DNA from: Tissierella sp.
GTDB taxonomy: Bacteria; Bacillota; Clostridia; Tissierellales; Tissierellaceae
Direction of reading: 5' to 3'
Length of the DNA stretch: 64,000 nucleotides
Assembly (NCBI RefSeq): GCF_029266915.1
Contig: NZ_JARIEF010000082.1
Coordinates: 1-64,000 of the forward strand
Position 1 is the first letter of the stretch; each line of letters begins with the position of its first letter. Position numbers and translations under genes: made by a program. Positions 19,213-29,244 of this stretch are shown here, piece by piece. A model generated the notes under the pieces. That model was not told the origin of the DNA. It did no database searches and saw only the letters and a program-made list of their open reading frames with translations.

Positions 19213-20613
19213 TTAAACTAAAACTTTTTCTTGTTTCTTTATATACTCATCTATTGCCTTGGCAGCATCTTTTCCTGCTCCCATAGCAAGGATTACAGTA
19301 GCAGAACCTGTTACTATATCTCCTCCTGCAAAAACAGCTTCTTTAGAAGTTTCACCTGTTTCCTCTTGAGTTATAATTCTATTTTTACTATCTACATCTA
19401 AGTTTTTAGTTGTAGTTGATATAACAGGATTTGGTGTAGTTCCAAGTGCCATTATAACAACATCTACATCAAAATCAAATTCAGAGTTTTCTATAACTAC
19501 AGGAGATTTTCTTCCTGAAGCATCTTCCTCTCCAAGAACCATTCTTTGACATTTAATAGCTTTTACCGAACCCTTATCGTCACCTAATATCTCTAAAGGA
19601 TTTGTAAGAAATTCAAAATGTATTCCCTCTTCCATAGCATTTTCAACTTCTTCTTCTCTCGCCGGAAGTTCGTCCTTGGTTCTTCTATAGATAACATGAA
19701 CTTCAGATCCAAGTCTCTTAGCAGTTCTAGCTGCATCCATAGCAACATTTCCTCCGCCTATTACAGCTACCTTTTTACCTTTTTTTATAGGAGTATCTGT
19801 ATCTTCTCTAAAAGCATTCATTAGGTTGTTTCTAGTTAAATACTCATTAGCTGAAAATACACCATTCAAGTTGACCCCTGGTATATCTAAAAACAAAGGC
19901 AGTCCTGCTCCCGATCCTATAAAAATCGCTTCATATCCCTCTTCGAATATATCTTCTATTGTCATTGTTCTTCCTACTATAACATTTGTTTCTATTTCAA
20001 CACCCATATGTTTAAGATTTTCAATTTCAACTTCTACTATTTTCTCACTTGGAAGTCTAAACTCTGGTATTCCATATACTAAAACTCCGCCTGGTTTATG
20101 AAGAGCTTCAAATATCTTAACTTCATAGCCTTCTTTTGCAAGTTCCCCGGCGCAGGAAACTCCAGCTGGACCAGAACCTATAACAGCTACTTTGTGTCCA
20201 TTTGATTCTTTTTTATTTGAAAACGCTATCCCATTTTCTATCGCATAGTCAGCTGCAAATCTTTCCAGCTTTCCTATAGCTATAGCATCACCTTTTATTC
20301 CTAAGATACAAGTCTTCTCACACTGATCTTCTTGAGGACAAACTCTTCCGCAAACCGCCGGAAGTGATGAATACTCGTTTAAGATTTCAGCTGATCTTTC
20401 AAAATTTTCTTTGGCTATTTCATCTATAAATCCAGGTATGTCTATAGATACCGGACACATAGGTACACATCTTGGATTTTTGCATTGTATGCATCTTTTA
20501 GCCTCGGCTATTGCCTCTTCACGAGTATATCCCAGACAAACTTCCTCAAAATTATGTATTCTCTCATCTGGATCTTGGTATTGAACGGGTATTCTAGCAG
20601 CTTTACTCATCAA
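19213..20613 (-). CDS. gltA: NADPH-dependent glutamate synthase small chain-like / NfnB-like flavoprotein
   Basis: CIQCKNPRCVPMCPV, IGSGPAGVSCAGELAKEGYEV, GGGNVAMDAARTAKRLG. Confidence 0.9.
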   Translation of the reverse strand: MMSKAARIPVQYQDPDERIHNFEEVCLGYTREEAIAEAKRCIQCKNPRCVPMCPVSIDIPGFIDEIAKENFERSAEILNEYSSLPAVCGRVCPQEDQCEKTCILGIKGDAIAIGKLERFAADYAIENGIAFSNKKESNGHKVAVIGSGPAGVSCAGELAKEGYEVKIFEALHKPGGVLVYGIPEFRLPSEKIVEVEIENLKHMGVEIETNVIVGRTMTIEDIFEEGYEAIFIGSGAGLPLFLDIPGVNLNGVFSANEYLTRNNLMNAFREDTDTPIKKGKKVAVIGGGNVAMDAARTAKRLGSEVHVIYRRTKDELPAREEEVENAMEEGIHFEFLTNPLEILGDDKGSVKAIKCQRMVLGEEDASGRKSPVVIENSEFDFDVDVVIMALGTTPNPVISTTTKNLDVDSKNRIITQEETGETSKEAVFAGGDIVTGSATVILAMGAGKDAAKAIDEYIKKQEKVLV

Positions 20614-21469
20614 GCATTCCTCCTGTAAGTTCGCAGTGTTTATGATCCATCTCTATTTCTTCATCTCTATATTGAGTTTGGCGTCTTAAAGCTTCGTCAA
20701 AATCTATTAAATGTCCGTCGAACTCAGGTCCGTCAACACAAGCAAATTTTGTCTCTCCGCCAACTGTAACTCTGCAAGCTCCGCACATACCTGTTCCATC
20801 CACCATTATTGGGTTCATGGATACAACTGTTGGTATGCCAAGTTTTTTAGTAGTCATAGCGGTAAACTTCATCATAATCATAGGTCCTATTATAACGCAT
20901 CTGTCATAGTGATTACCTCTGTTTACAAGTTCTTCTATAGCATGAGTTACCATACCATGAAAACCATAGCTTCCATCATCAGTTGCAATGAAAACGTTTT
21001 CTGTAATAGCTCTAAATTCATCTTCTAATATAACAAGACTCTTGTCCTTAGAACCTGTTACTATATGAACATCTACTCCTCTTTCTTTAAGCCATTTTGC
21101 CTGTGGAAGTAATGGTGCAACACCAACTCCTCCCCCTGCTAAAAGTATTGTTTGCTTTCTTAAATCTTCAATATCTTCGTTTACAAAATCAGAAGGCTTT
21201 CCAAGCGGTCCTACAAAATCTTTTATGCTGTCTCCTACTTCTTTATCAGTAAGCTTTTTTGTAGAAGTACCCATTGTTTGAGTAACTATGTTTACAGTAC
21301 CTTTTTCTTTATCAGTGTCGCAAATAGTAAGAGGCACTCTTTCACCCTTATCATCTACTATAACTATGATAAACTGTCCTGGAAGTGCTGCTTTTGCAAC
21401 TCTTGGTGCTAGTATGTCTATTGAGTAAATATTAGGAGCTAGCAACTTTTTACCTGCAATCTTATACAA
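20603..21469 (-). CDS. Sulfide/dihydroorotate dehydrogenase-type FAD/NAD-binding protein / NfnA-like subunit
   Basis: LLAGGGVGVAPLLPQAKWL; GTGMCGACRVTVGGETKFACVDGPEFDGH; overlaps the NfnB-like gene. Confidence 0.9.
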   Translation of the reverse strand: MYKIAGKKLLAPNIYSIDILAPRVAKAALPGQFIIVIVDDKGERVPLTICDTDKEKGTVNIVTQTMGTSTKKLTDKEVGDSIKDFVGPLGKPSDFVNEDIEDLRKQTILLAGGGVGVAPLLPQAKWLKERGVDVHIVTGSKDKSLVILEDEFRAITENVFIATDDGSYGFHGMVTHAIEELVNRGNHYDRCVIIGPMIMMKFTAMTTKKLGIPTVVSMNPIMVDGTGMCGACRVTVGGETKFACVDGPEFDGHLIDFDEALRRQTQYRDEEIEMDHKHCELTGGMLDE

Positions 21470-21619
21470 AACTATTCCCCCTTATTTTATGTTATAAATA
21501 TATCTAACTTCATTCTGAGTTTAACATAAATACAATATTTATTCAATAGTTTAAATATTGCTTAATCTCTATACACTGTGTTTTATAGTTTTTAAATTCT
21601 ATATCAAGCCTGGTATTAT

Positions 21620-21660
21620 AAATAAAGACGGTTCCAATAATTTGGGAACCGTCTTTATTT
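21620..21660. terminator. Terminator hairpin
   Basis: AAATAAAGACGGTTCC...GGGAACCGTCTTTATTT. Confidence 0.85.
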
Positions 21661-21666
21661 ATAAAT

Positions 21667-23364
21667 CTATTCTACACTCATAAGCTTTTCAGTTACTGTT
21701 TTTTCTATTAATTCTATCTTTCTATCTGCTTCTTCTTCATCTTTATCTTTACTGTAAATATAAAGCTTAATCTTTGGTTCAGTTCCAGATGGTCTTACTG
21801 TATACCATGATCCATCATCAAGCATATATTGAAGCACATTGCTCTTTCCTATTCCAGTATCATCATTTTCATAGTCTATAAGATGGTCAAGACTCATGCT
21901 TCCGATTTTGTCTATAGGATTCTTTCTGAAGTGATCCATCATTCTTTCAATTCTCTTGCTTCCTTCTATGCCTTCAAATACTAATGATATAAGGTTTTCT
22001 TTATAGTATCCAAACTCTTGATAGATTTCTTCTAATACTTCTAGAAGATTTTTACTTTGTTTTTTATAATATGCTGCCATTTCTACTATTATCATAGTTG
22101 AAATAACTGCATCTTTGTCCCTTACAAGCGTTCCGTAAGTGTAGCCTATACTCTCCTCATATCCAAATACAAAGTTGTGCTCATTTGTATTTTCCCATTC
22201 ATTTGCTTTAGCACATATATTTTTAAATCCAGTCAGAGTATTAAAAGTCTCAACACCATATTTTTCTGCTATTACCTTTCCAAGGTCTCCAGTTACTATA
22301 CTCTTTACAATAGCAGGATTCTTGGGAAGCTCTTTATTTTCATGGAGTGAGCTTATTATATAGTTTACTAAAAGCGCTCCAGTCTGGTTTCCGTTTAAAA
22401 ATATATATTCTCCTTTTCTATCTCTTACCATCATAGCTATTCTATCTGCATCTGGATCAGTTGCAACTAGTATATCTGCATCTTTTTCTTTTCCAAGTTC
22501 TACAGAAAGTTTAAATGCTTTTGGATCTTCCGGATTTGGGTAACCCACTGTTGTGAAGTTTGGATCTGGATTTTCTTGCTCGGCAACTACAAATATATTT
22601 TTAAATCCTCTATCATCTAGTACACGCCTTACGGGCTTGTTTCCAGTACCATTAAGAGGTGTATAAACTACCCTTATATCTTTGTCTAGTTCTTCAGTTT
22701 TTCTTATGCTTCTGGCTAATATTTCAGCGTTATATTTATCATCTATTTCTTTTCCTATAATTTCTATAAGACCTTTTTCCTTAGCTTCTTCTAAATCCAT
22801 CATTTTTACATCTTTAAAGTGTTCAACTTGCCCCATCTCGTAAAGGATTTCCGAAGCTATTTCGTCTAATATCTGGGAACCTTCTTCCCAGTAAGCTTTA
22901 TATCCATTATATTCTCTAGGGTTGTGACTTGCCGTAACTACTATTCCTGAAATAGTACCAAGCTCACGCACTGTATAAGAAAGCACTGGAGTAGGTCTTA
23001 TTCCGTCAAATAAATATGTCTTAATTCCATTAGCCGCAAGAACTCTAGCTGCTGTTTCTGCAAACTGGTCTGAATACTGCCTAACGTCATAGGCTATAGC
23101 TACACCTTTATCCATAGCTTTTTGTCCTTTATTTACTATGGTAGATGCAAGACCTTGAGTTGCAAGAGCAACTGTATACTTGTTCATTCTATTAGTTCCA
23201 GCACCTATCTTACCTCTAAGACCTGCTGTTCCAAAAGAAAGGTCTGTATAAAATCTGTCTTCTATTTCATCCTTGTCATCTCTTATAGCTTTTAATTCAG
23301 CTTTTGTTTCCTCATCAAAAAACTCATCTTCCATCCACATATCATATTTTTTCATATAATCCAT
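21667..23364 (-). CDS. pgcA: Phospho-sugar mutase (phosphoglucomutase/phosphomannomutase)
   Basis: LSFGTAGLRGKIGAG, TASHNPREYNGYK, DPDADRIAMM, RPSGTEPKIKLY. Confidence 0.95.
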   Translation of the reverse strand: MDYMKKYDMWMEDEFFDEETKAELKAIRDDKDEIEDRFYTDLSFGTAGLRGKIGAGTNRMNKYTVALATQGLASTIVNKGQKAMDKGVAIAYDVRQYSDQFAETAARVLAANGIKTYLFDGIRPTPVLSYTVRELGTISGIVVTASHNPREYNGYKAYWEEGSQILDEIASEILYEMGQVEHFKDVKMMDLEEAKEKGLIEIIGKEIDDKYNAEILARSIRKTEELDKDIRVVYTPLNGTGNKPVRRVLDDRGFKNIFVVAEQENPDPNFTTVGYPNPEDPKAFKLSVELGKEKDADILVATDPDADRIAMMVRDRKGEYIFLNGNQTGALLVNYIISSLHENKELPKNPAIVKSIVTGDLGKVIAEKYGVETFNTLTGFKNICAKANEWENTNEHNFVFGYEESIGYTYGTLVRDKDAVISTMIIVEMAAYYKKQSKNLLEVLEEIYQEFGYYKENLISLVFEGIEGSKRIERMMDHFRKNPIDKIGSMSLDHLIDYENDDTGIGKSNVLQYMLDDGSWYTVRPSGTEPKIKLYIYSKDKDEEEADRKIELIEKTVTEKLMSVE

Positions 23365-23377
23365 AAGTATCCTCCTA

Positions 23378-23845
23378 TTATTTAGTTATGTCTACAAATT
23401 CTGCATCTATAACATTTTTTATATCTAAGGGCTCAATTTGTATCTGGGATCCAATCTTGCCGCCACTTACAATTATTTCCTTTAAAGCAAGGCTATCTTT
23501 TTGAATAAAAGTCTTATAGTCTTTTTTCATACCAATAGGTGAACAACCTCCCCTTACATAGCCTGTTATAGCTAGTATATCACTTATATTTATAAATTCT
23601 ATCTTTTTCTCTTTTGCAACTTTTGCAGCCTTTTTTAAGTCAAGATGCTGATCTACTGGAATTATAAATACATACACATTGCTTGAGCCTCTAGTTACTA
23701 AAGTTTTATATACTTCTTCTACATTTTTATTAATTTTTTTACTAACAGATATCCCATCAATTTGTCCATCTTCTATTGAATAATTAATTATCTTATAATT
23801 TATAGCTTTTGCATCCAATATTCTCATTGCATTTGTCTTTTTCAT
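23378..23845 (-). CDS. ybaK: Cys-tRNA(Pro) deacylase (YbaK/EbsC)
   Basis: MKKTNAMRILDAKAINYKIINY; GYVRGGCSPIGMKK. Confidence 0.93.
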   Translation of the reverse strand: MKKTNAMRILDAKAINYKIINYSIEDGQIDGISVSKKINKNVEEVYKTLVTRGSSNVYVFIIPVDQHLDLKKAAKVAKEKKIEFINISDILAITGYVRGGCSPIGMKKDYKTFIQKDSLALKEIIVSGGKIGSQIQIEPLDIKNVIDAEFVDITK

Positions 23846-24287
23846 AATTTCTCTCCTAATTTATACTATACCCATTTTTCTATAAATAACTTATTAGTTA
23901 AAGCTTTTATAAGTTTCAAAATAACACTAGTTATTCTTTATAAGATATTTTCTTTTATCACAGTTTAGTATTTTCTACTTATTAATACTTTTATAGCTAG
24001 GTTAAAGAACAAAAAAAAAGGAAAGAATATAAAATCTATTCCATCCATAAATAACATCTGAGCTTTAACCTATTTAGTTGTATAATTTTCTACTTATACC
24101 CAAGAATCATATCTATATATAGAATGAATTTTGAAAGTAAGATCTGACTTAGTAAAGGTTGTTTCTTTTCATAAAATACTATTTCTCATCTTCATTGAAC
24201 ACATCTTAATACTATTATTAAATTTCTTAAATCAATTAGGCCAAATCATCTATCACAGAATTAAAGCTTAAAATATTTAGCCCCTTC

Positions 24288-25565
24288 CTACACATCTATA
24301 CTGTATCTTGATCTATTTATTAAATCTATATCAAATTTATGCTTAAAATTATCTATACTGATATCATATACATAATTGCTAAAGTCTCTTAATATCTCAA
24401 GATTGTTTTCTGAAGCTATGTTTCCTATTCTGTTTAATGTTTGAAGAAGCGAAACAACTACTGAGACATCTTCTTTTCCATAGTGGACAACCTGATAAAA
24501 TGTAAAGTATAGGTCTTCAGCAAAGTTAAAGTCTTCATATATTACAACTCCTTTAGAATCTTCTTCCCTTATAGCTGTATAATTTTCTTTTATTTCACTT
24601 AGCTTACCAAGTAAAACGCCTAATATATTAATGCAGTGGATAGCAGTATTAGGATCATTTATTCCTGGCGAAATAGCTCTAAGTGTTATATCTACTATTT
24701 TTTGAAGAGAGTATTTGTAGTCATTCATCGAAAGCCTTTCATTTCCAAAGGTCAGTTTATTCATTATATCTTCTTTTAAATCTTCATCTAGTTCTTCTTC
24801 ATTGTGATATAGAGTTCCTATGTTTTGATTTAAGGTAACAAAATCCCCAATATGAGAATGAATAATAAGCTTTGAATCAATATCTTTTATCTCGCTTAGG
24901 AGTGAATCCAAATTCATCAGCTGAAGATAACCATTTTGATTTGAATATACTTCCACCTTATTTTTATAAGCTTTTACTTTATATTCTTCCAAGGTTTCTT
25001 TTTCTTTTTTATATTTAAGTGAGTCTTCTATGATTTCATAGGACTCGTCATATACTCTTTTAATAAGTTTTGTAGCCTGTATAGAAGAGGATACCCTATA
25101 GATAAACCTTACAAAATACATTATAGAAAATATAGCATATAAAACTCCTATGGTCGCTGAAATTACTAGATATTCTGAAAAACTGTTTTTCATAAAAAAT
25201 AGAGTTACTATACAATAGATAAATCCTCCTACAAATACACCTAATACTTTCATAGAGATTTTATCTGTTAGAAAGTTGTTTACAACCCTAGGTGAAAAGT
25301 CTGATGAATACATGGTCAATACAACCATGATAGTTGAAAATGTAAATGTAGTTATAGTCAGCAGAGCGCCCGCTAATGTTCCAAGAATAACTTTTGCCAG
25401 ATCAACACTTGTTAAAAATATAGAAGGGATATTCTCCAGTATGGGAACAGTTCTTGTGTCTATAAGTATAGCTATGGCGCAAAGAATTATAGATATGACT
25501 ATATATTTAAGTAAATATAAAATTACCCTGTTGTTAGAATAGATTTTTTTAATCTTATCTGCCAT
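24288..25565 (-). CDS. DUF2254 membrane protein
   Basis: VDLAKVILGTLAGALLTITTFTFSTIMVVLTMYSSDFSPRVVNNFL; ISPGINDPNTAIHCI. Confidence 0.9.
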   Translation of the reverse strand: MADKIKKIYSNNRVILYLLKYIVISIILCAIAILIDTRTVPILENIPSIFLTSVDLAKVILGTLAGALLTITTFTFSTIMVVLTMYSSDFSPRVVNNFLTDKISMKVLGVFVGGFIYCIVTLFFMKNSFSEYLVISATIGVLYAIFSIMYFVRFIYRVSSSIQATKLIKRVYDESYEIIEDSLKYKKEKETLEEYKVKAYKNKVEVYSNQNGYLQLMNLDSLLSEIKDIDSKLIIHSHIGDFVTLNQNIGTLYHNEEELDEDLKEDIMNKLTFGNERLSMNDYKYSLQKIVDITLRAISPGINDPNTAIHCINILGVLLGKLSEIKENYTAIREEDSKGVVIYEDFNFAEDLYFTFYQVVHYGKEDVSVVVSLLQTLNRIGNIASENNLEILRDFSNYVYDISIDNFKHKFDIDLINRSRYSIDV

Positions 25566-26580
25566 CTATATCTATCTCCTTTTTCAACTTAGCAATAGCT
25601 GAGTATAACTCATCTGCCTGCGGAGGTTCAATTTCTTCTAATCTTTCGCCCCTTTCTATATAGACCCCTTTGTCTGTTACTTCTCCTATTATAGATGCAG
25701 AAATATCCATAGCTTCCAACTTTTCTATCATCTCTTTTATAATTCTTTCATCTCCAATAACCAGCATACTGCCGCTTGAAATAAGTCTCATGGGATTTAT
25801 TCCCAAGATGCTGCACATGGTTTTAGTTGTATCAGTTATAGGAATTGATTTTTCATATATCTGTATTCCCATTTTTATTGCCTTATGAGCTTCCCAAACA
25901 GCTCCTAGAATTCCTCCTTCTGTTATATCATGCATATAGTTTACATGTAGGAGTCCTCCAAGCCTTCCCTCTTCTTTTACAGAAATCTTCTCTCCATAAC
26001 CCTTTCCTTCTTCTATCATCTTAGAATCCATTTTATCTTTAAAAAAGCTTTCATAGTCATTTAGCAGAATTGAAGTTCCTTCTATTCCTATGGATTTAGT
26101 GACCATTACCTTGTCTCCATTTTTAATCTCATGAATTTTAAGTATATCCTTCTTTTTAACCTTACCGATTACAGTTGTGGAAACCACTACTTTATTTACA
26201 GCATCTGTTATTTCAGTATGTCCTCCCATTATTTCTACGTTTAATCTTTCTGCAGTTTCGCCGGCATCTTTCATTATCTGCTCTATATCTTCATAGCTGG
26301 TTCCCTTTGGAGCTAAGATGGTCATAAGTACTCCTATAGCCTCCCCTCCGCTGGTAGATATATCATTGACTGATATCTCTAGGGCAAGCCTTCCTATGTC
26401 CCCTGCAGCGCCTGTGATAGGGTCTGTAGAAAGTACAGCTACCTCTTCACCAAAGTCGACCAAGGCATTATCTTCTCCAACACTTGCACCCGTTAATATA
26501 TCATCTCTAGTATGCTTTATATATTTAAATACTTTTTCCTCTAATAAATCATTTGGTAGTTTTCCAGTAATCAAATCCAT
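25555..26580 (-). CDS. AIR synthase-related / HypE-like protein
   Basis: VLSTDPITGAAGDIGRLALEISVNDISTSGGEAIGVLMTILAP; GGHTEIT; HDITEGGILGAVWE. Confidence 0.85.
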   Translation of the reverse strand: MDLITGKLPNDLLEEKVFKYIKHTRDDILTGASVGEDNALVDFGEEVAVLSTDPITGAAGDIGRLALEISVNDISTSGGEAIGVLMTILAPKGTSYEDIEQIMKDAGETAERLNVEIMGGHTEITDAVNKVVVSTTVIGKVKKKDILKIHEIKNGDKVMVTKSIGIEGTSILLNDYESFFKDKMDSKMIEEGKGYGEKISVKEEGRLGGLLHVNYMHDITEGGILGAVWEAHKAIKMGIQIYEKSIPITDTTKTMCSILGINPMRLISSGSMLVIGDERIIKEMIEKLEAMDISASIIGEVTDKGVYIERGERLEEIEPPQADELYSAIAKLKKEIDIDGR

Positions 26581-26727
26581 CTCTCCTTAATCAATCATAA
26601 ATTTATTTTATCTATATTTAAACTTTTCTTTTAATTATCTCTATTGTAGCATTTATAACTATATTTTACCCCTTTTTGCCTCTCATACACAAGACTAGAT
26701 TTTAGTAAAGCTTTTTTACGAATTAGA

Positions 26728-26756
26728 ATAGCTCCTTTAATCTATAAAAGAGCTAT
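26728..26756 (-). terminator. Terminator-like hairpin
   Basis: ATAGCTC...GAGCTAT. Confidence 0.4.
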
Positions 26757-26765
26757 CGACTGGGT

Positions 26766-27617
26766 CTATTTTTCACTTTTTAAAGTTACTTCTACTATTT
26801 CAGGCCTGTTAAATATCCTAACAGGTATTATACTATTTCCCAGTCCCCTGCTTACTATCAAAGTTGAACTCTTTATATTGTGGCTTCCGCTTGTATACTC
26901 TGGAAACAAACCCTGATCCGGTGCAACTAATCCCCCCAGAAATGGGATTCTAAACTGCCCGCCGTGAGCATGTCCTGCAAAGGCCAAATCTATATCATTT
27001 TGAGCATATAGAGAAAACAGCTCTGGTCTATGAGAAAGCAGAATCTGAAAGTTATCGCTCTGAGATAAACTCTCTAGTGATTTTTCAAGACTCGATAAGT
27101 TGCTTCCATCTAAATAGTTTGAAGTCAAAAACGCCGGATCTTTTAATCCTAGTATCTCTATAGTTGAATTATCTATGCTTATATCTCTTTTTTCGTCATC
27201 TAAAACTATGACACCCGATTTTACTAGTTTCTCCTTAATAGTTTCATATTGTCCTGACCATGCTTCGTGATTGCCTGAAACATAATATACTGGAGCAATA
27301 TCTACTGCTCCATCTATAAAAATCATAGCTTTTTCAAGATCATATCTTCGTCTATCTATTAGGTCGCCAGTTATAACTATTATCTGCGGCTTAGCTGATA
27401 TTATTTTTTGTAAAATCTTTTCTTGGCCCTTTCCAAACATCTTATTGTGAAGATCTGATATATGTACTATTTTAAAGTTATCAAATTTCTTTGATATTTT
27501 CTCGTTTTTATATACCACACTCGTAGTAACTAGATCATTGTTTTGCCAAATAAAAAACATAGCAAAGCCTATCATTATCATCAATGTTACAACTAGCTTA
27601 TTTTTAAAAAAATTCAT
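26766..27617 (-). CDS. Membrane-anchored metallophosphoesterase (YkuE/YaeI-like)
   Basis: HISDLHNKMFGKGQ, ITGDLIDRRRYD, GNHEAW, AGHAHGGQFRIP. Confidence 0.93.
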   Translation of the reverse strand: MNFFKNKLVVTLMIMIGFAMFFIWQNNDLVTTSVVYKNEKISKKFDNFKIVHISDLHNKMFGKGQEKILQKIISAKPQIIVITGDLIDRRRYDLEKAMIFIDGAVDIAPVYYVSGNHEAWSGQYETIKEKLVKSGVIVLDDEKRDISIDNSTIEILGLKDPAFLTSNYLDGSNLSSLEKSLESLSQSDNFQILLSHRPELFSLYAQNDIDLAFAGHAHGGQFRIPFLGGLVAPDQGLFPEYTSGSHNIKSSTLIVSRGLGNSIIPVRIFNRPEIVEVTLKSEK

Positions 27618-27802
27618 AAATCCTCTTCCTTTTTTTGTATTTTCTATTATTATAGCATGAATGTATGCAATATTATAGATGCTTATCTACTGTAGGAAAA
27701 CTCTAAGGGCTAGAAATTATAAAATATTTACCTAATATAGGGTCAATTAAAAGTTTAAATATGATAAACTCTAAGGTAGAATAGTATTAAGGAGGGTGAA
27801 TC

Positions 27803-28246
27803 ATGAAAATATTTATCGATGCAGATGGATGTCCTGTAGTTGCTATAGCTATAGAACTTGCAAAAGAGTTCAACTTGGAAATAATAATAGTTAAAAATTT
27901 TGCCCATAAAATTACTGATTCTTATGCTGAGGTTGTTTCAGTTGATATAGAAAACGACAGCGCAGATTTTTACATAGTAAACCATCTCACTCAAGGAGAT
28001 CTTGTAGTTACTCAAGACTATGGACTAGCTGCTCTTGTTCTAGCTAAAGGAGCTTACCCCATCAATCAAAACGGTCTTATCTATACAGGTGATAATATAG
28101 ATGGAATGCTTAACACCCGTCACGTTCACCAGCAGCTTAGAAGGGCCGGAAAACATCATAGCAATGCTAAAAAAAGAATAAAAGAAAATGATGACAAGTT
28201 TAGATTTAATTTTAAAAGATATATAGAAGAGAAAATACAGCTATAA
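27803..28246 (+). CDS. YaiI/YqxD family (DUF188) protein
   Basis: MKIFIDADGCPVV; VVTQDYGLAALVLAKGA; HVHQQLRRAGKHH. Confidence 0.95.
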   Translation: MKIFIDADGCPVVAIAIELAKEFNLEIIIVKNFAHKITDSYAEVVSVDIENDSADFYIVNHLTQGDLVVTQDYGLAALVLAKGAYPINQNGLIYTGDNIDGMLNTRHVHQQLRRAGKHHSNAKKRIKENDDKFRFNFKRYIEEKIQL

Positions 28247-28287
28247 AATATGCACCATGAAGAATCAAATCTTCATGGTGCATATTT
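28247..28287. terminator. Bidirectional terminator
   Basis: ATATGCACCATGAAGAttcaaaTCTTCATGGTGCATAT. Confidence 0.85.
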
Positions 28288-28311
28288 TTATCTTTAATCT
28301 TTTTTTCTTTT

Positions 28312-29244
28312 TTACTTTTTTGAAATATTGTCTATTCCAACTGCTGCTAGAAGAACAAGTCCCTTTACTACTGTTTGGAAATATGTATCTACACCAAGCA
28401 GTGTCATACCATTAGAAAGTATGGCTATAATCAATAATCCAATCACTACACCCTGAAGTTTTCCCTCTCCTCCATTTACGCTTACGCCTCCCAGTACTAC
28501 TGCCGTTACAACATCAAATTCAAGACCTACTCCTATACTAGGTAGGGCACTGCCTACTCTTGAAAGCATAACAACTGATGCAAGTGAAGCCAATAAACCT
28601 GAAACCATGTAGACCATATACTTCATCTTTACAACGTCTACTCCAGAGAGAACTGATGCTTTCTCATTTGCTCCTATTCCATATAAGTATCTTCCAAACC
28701 TTGTATTGTTAAGCAGAAAAAAACCAAATCCATATACAAGCACTAATATTATTATTGGAACAGGTACCTTAAATACATAACCTTGTCCTATCCATGAAAA
28801 ATTATCAGGAAAACCAAATATCCCTACTCCCTTAGTAACTATAAAAGCAATACCGCTATAGATTGTCATAGTTCCCAGAGTTGATATAAGGGGAGAGATA
28901 TTTAATTTATTTATTAAAAAGCCATTAAATAAACCCAAAATCATACCAGAAATAAGTGTTATCAATATAGCTAAAGGGATGCACACTCCTGCTACCATAA
29001 GTTTTGCTAAAACAACTGAGGTAAGACTTAAGATTGAACCAACCGATAGATCTATTCCTCCTGTAAGAATTACCATAGTCATACTTACAGTTACAATACC
29101 AACTACAGCCACCTGTCTTAAAACCTTAGTTAAGTTATCCAAAGTTAAAAAGTAGGGACTGCTTAGAGATAAGCCAATAAACAAAACTACTAAAAATATT
29201 AATATTCCATAAGTAAAAATTCCACTTCTCTTAATTTTATCCAT
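28312..29244 (-). CDS. rbsC: Ribose-type ABC transporter permease
   Basis: TGGIDLSVGSILSLTSVVLAKLM; GGVSVNGGEGKLQGVVIGLLI; substrate unverified. Confidence 0.88.
   Translation of the reverse strand: MDKIKRSGIFTYGILIFLVVLFIGLSLSSPYFLTLDNLTKVLRQVAVVGIVTVSMTMVILTGGIDLSVGSILSLTSVVLAKLMVAGVCIPLAILITLISGMILGLFNGFLINKLNISPLISTLGTMTIYSGIAFIVTKGVGIFGFPDNFSWIGQGYVFKVPVPIIILVLVYGFGFFLLNNTRFGRYLYGIGANEKASVLSGVDVVKMKYMVYMVSGLLASLASVVMLSRVGSALPSIGVGLEFDVVTAVVLGGVSVNGGEGKLQGVVIGLLIIAILSNGMTLLGVDTYFQTVVKGLVLLAAVGIDNISKK

Noticed and set aside
23846-24287. Hidden gene or ncRNA in the 440-bp gap
   Set aside because: AT-rich, no ORF with RBS, no convincing terminator hairpin or conserved RNA motif recognised
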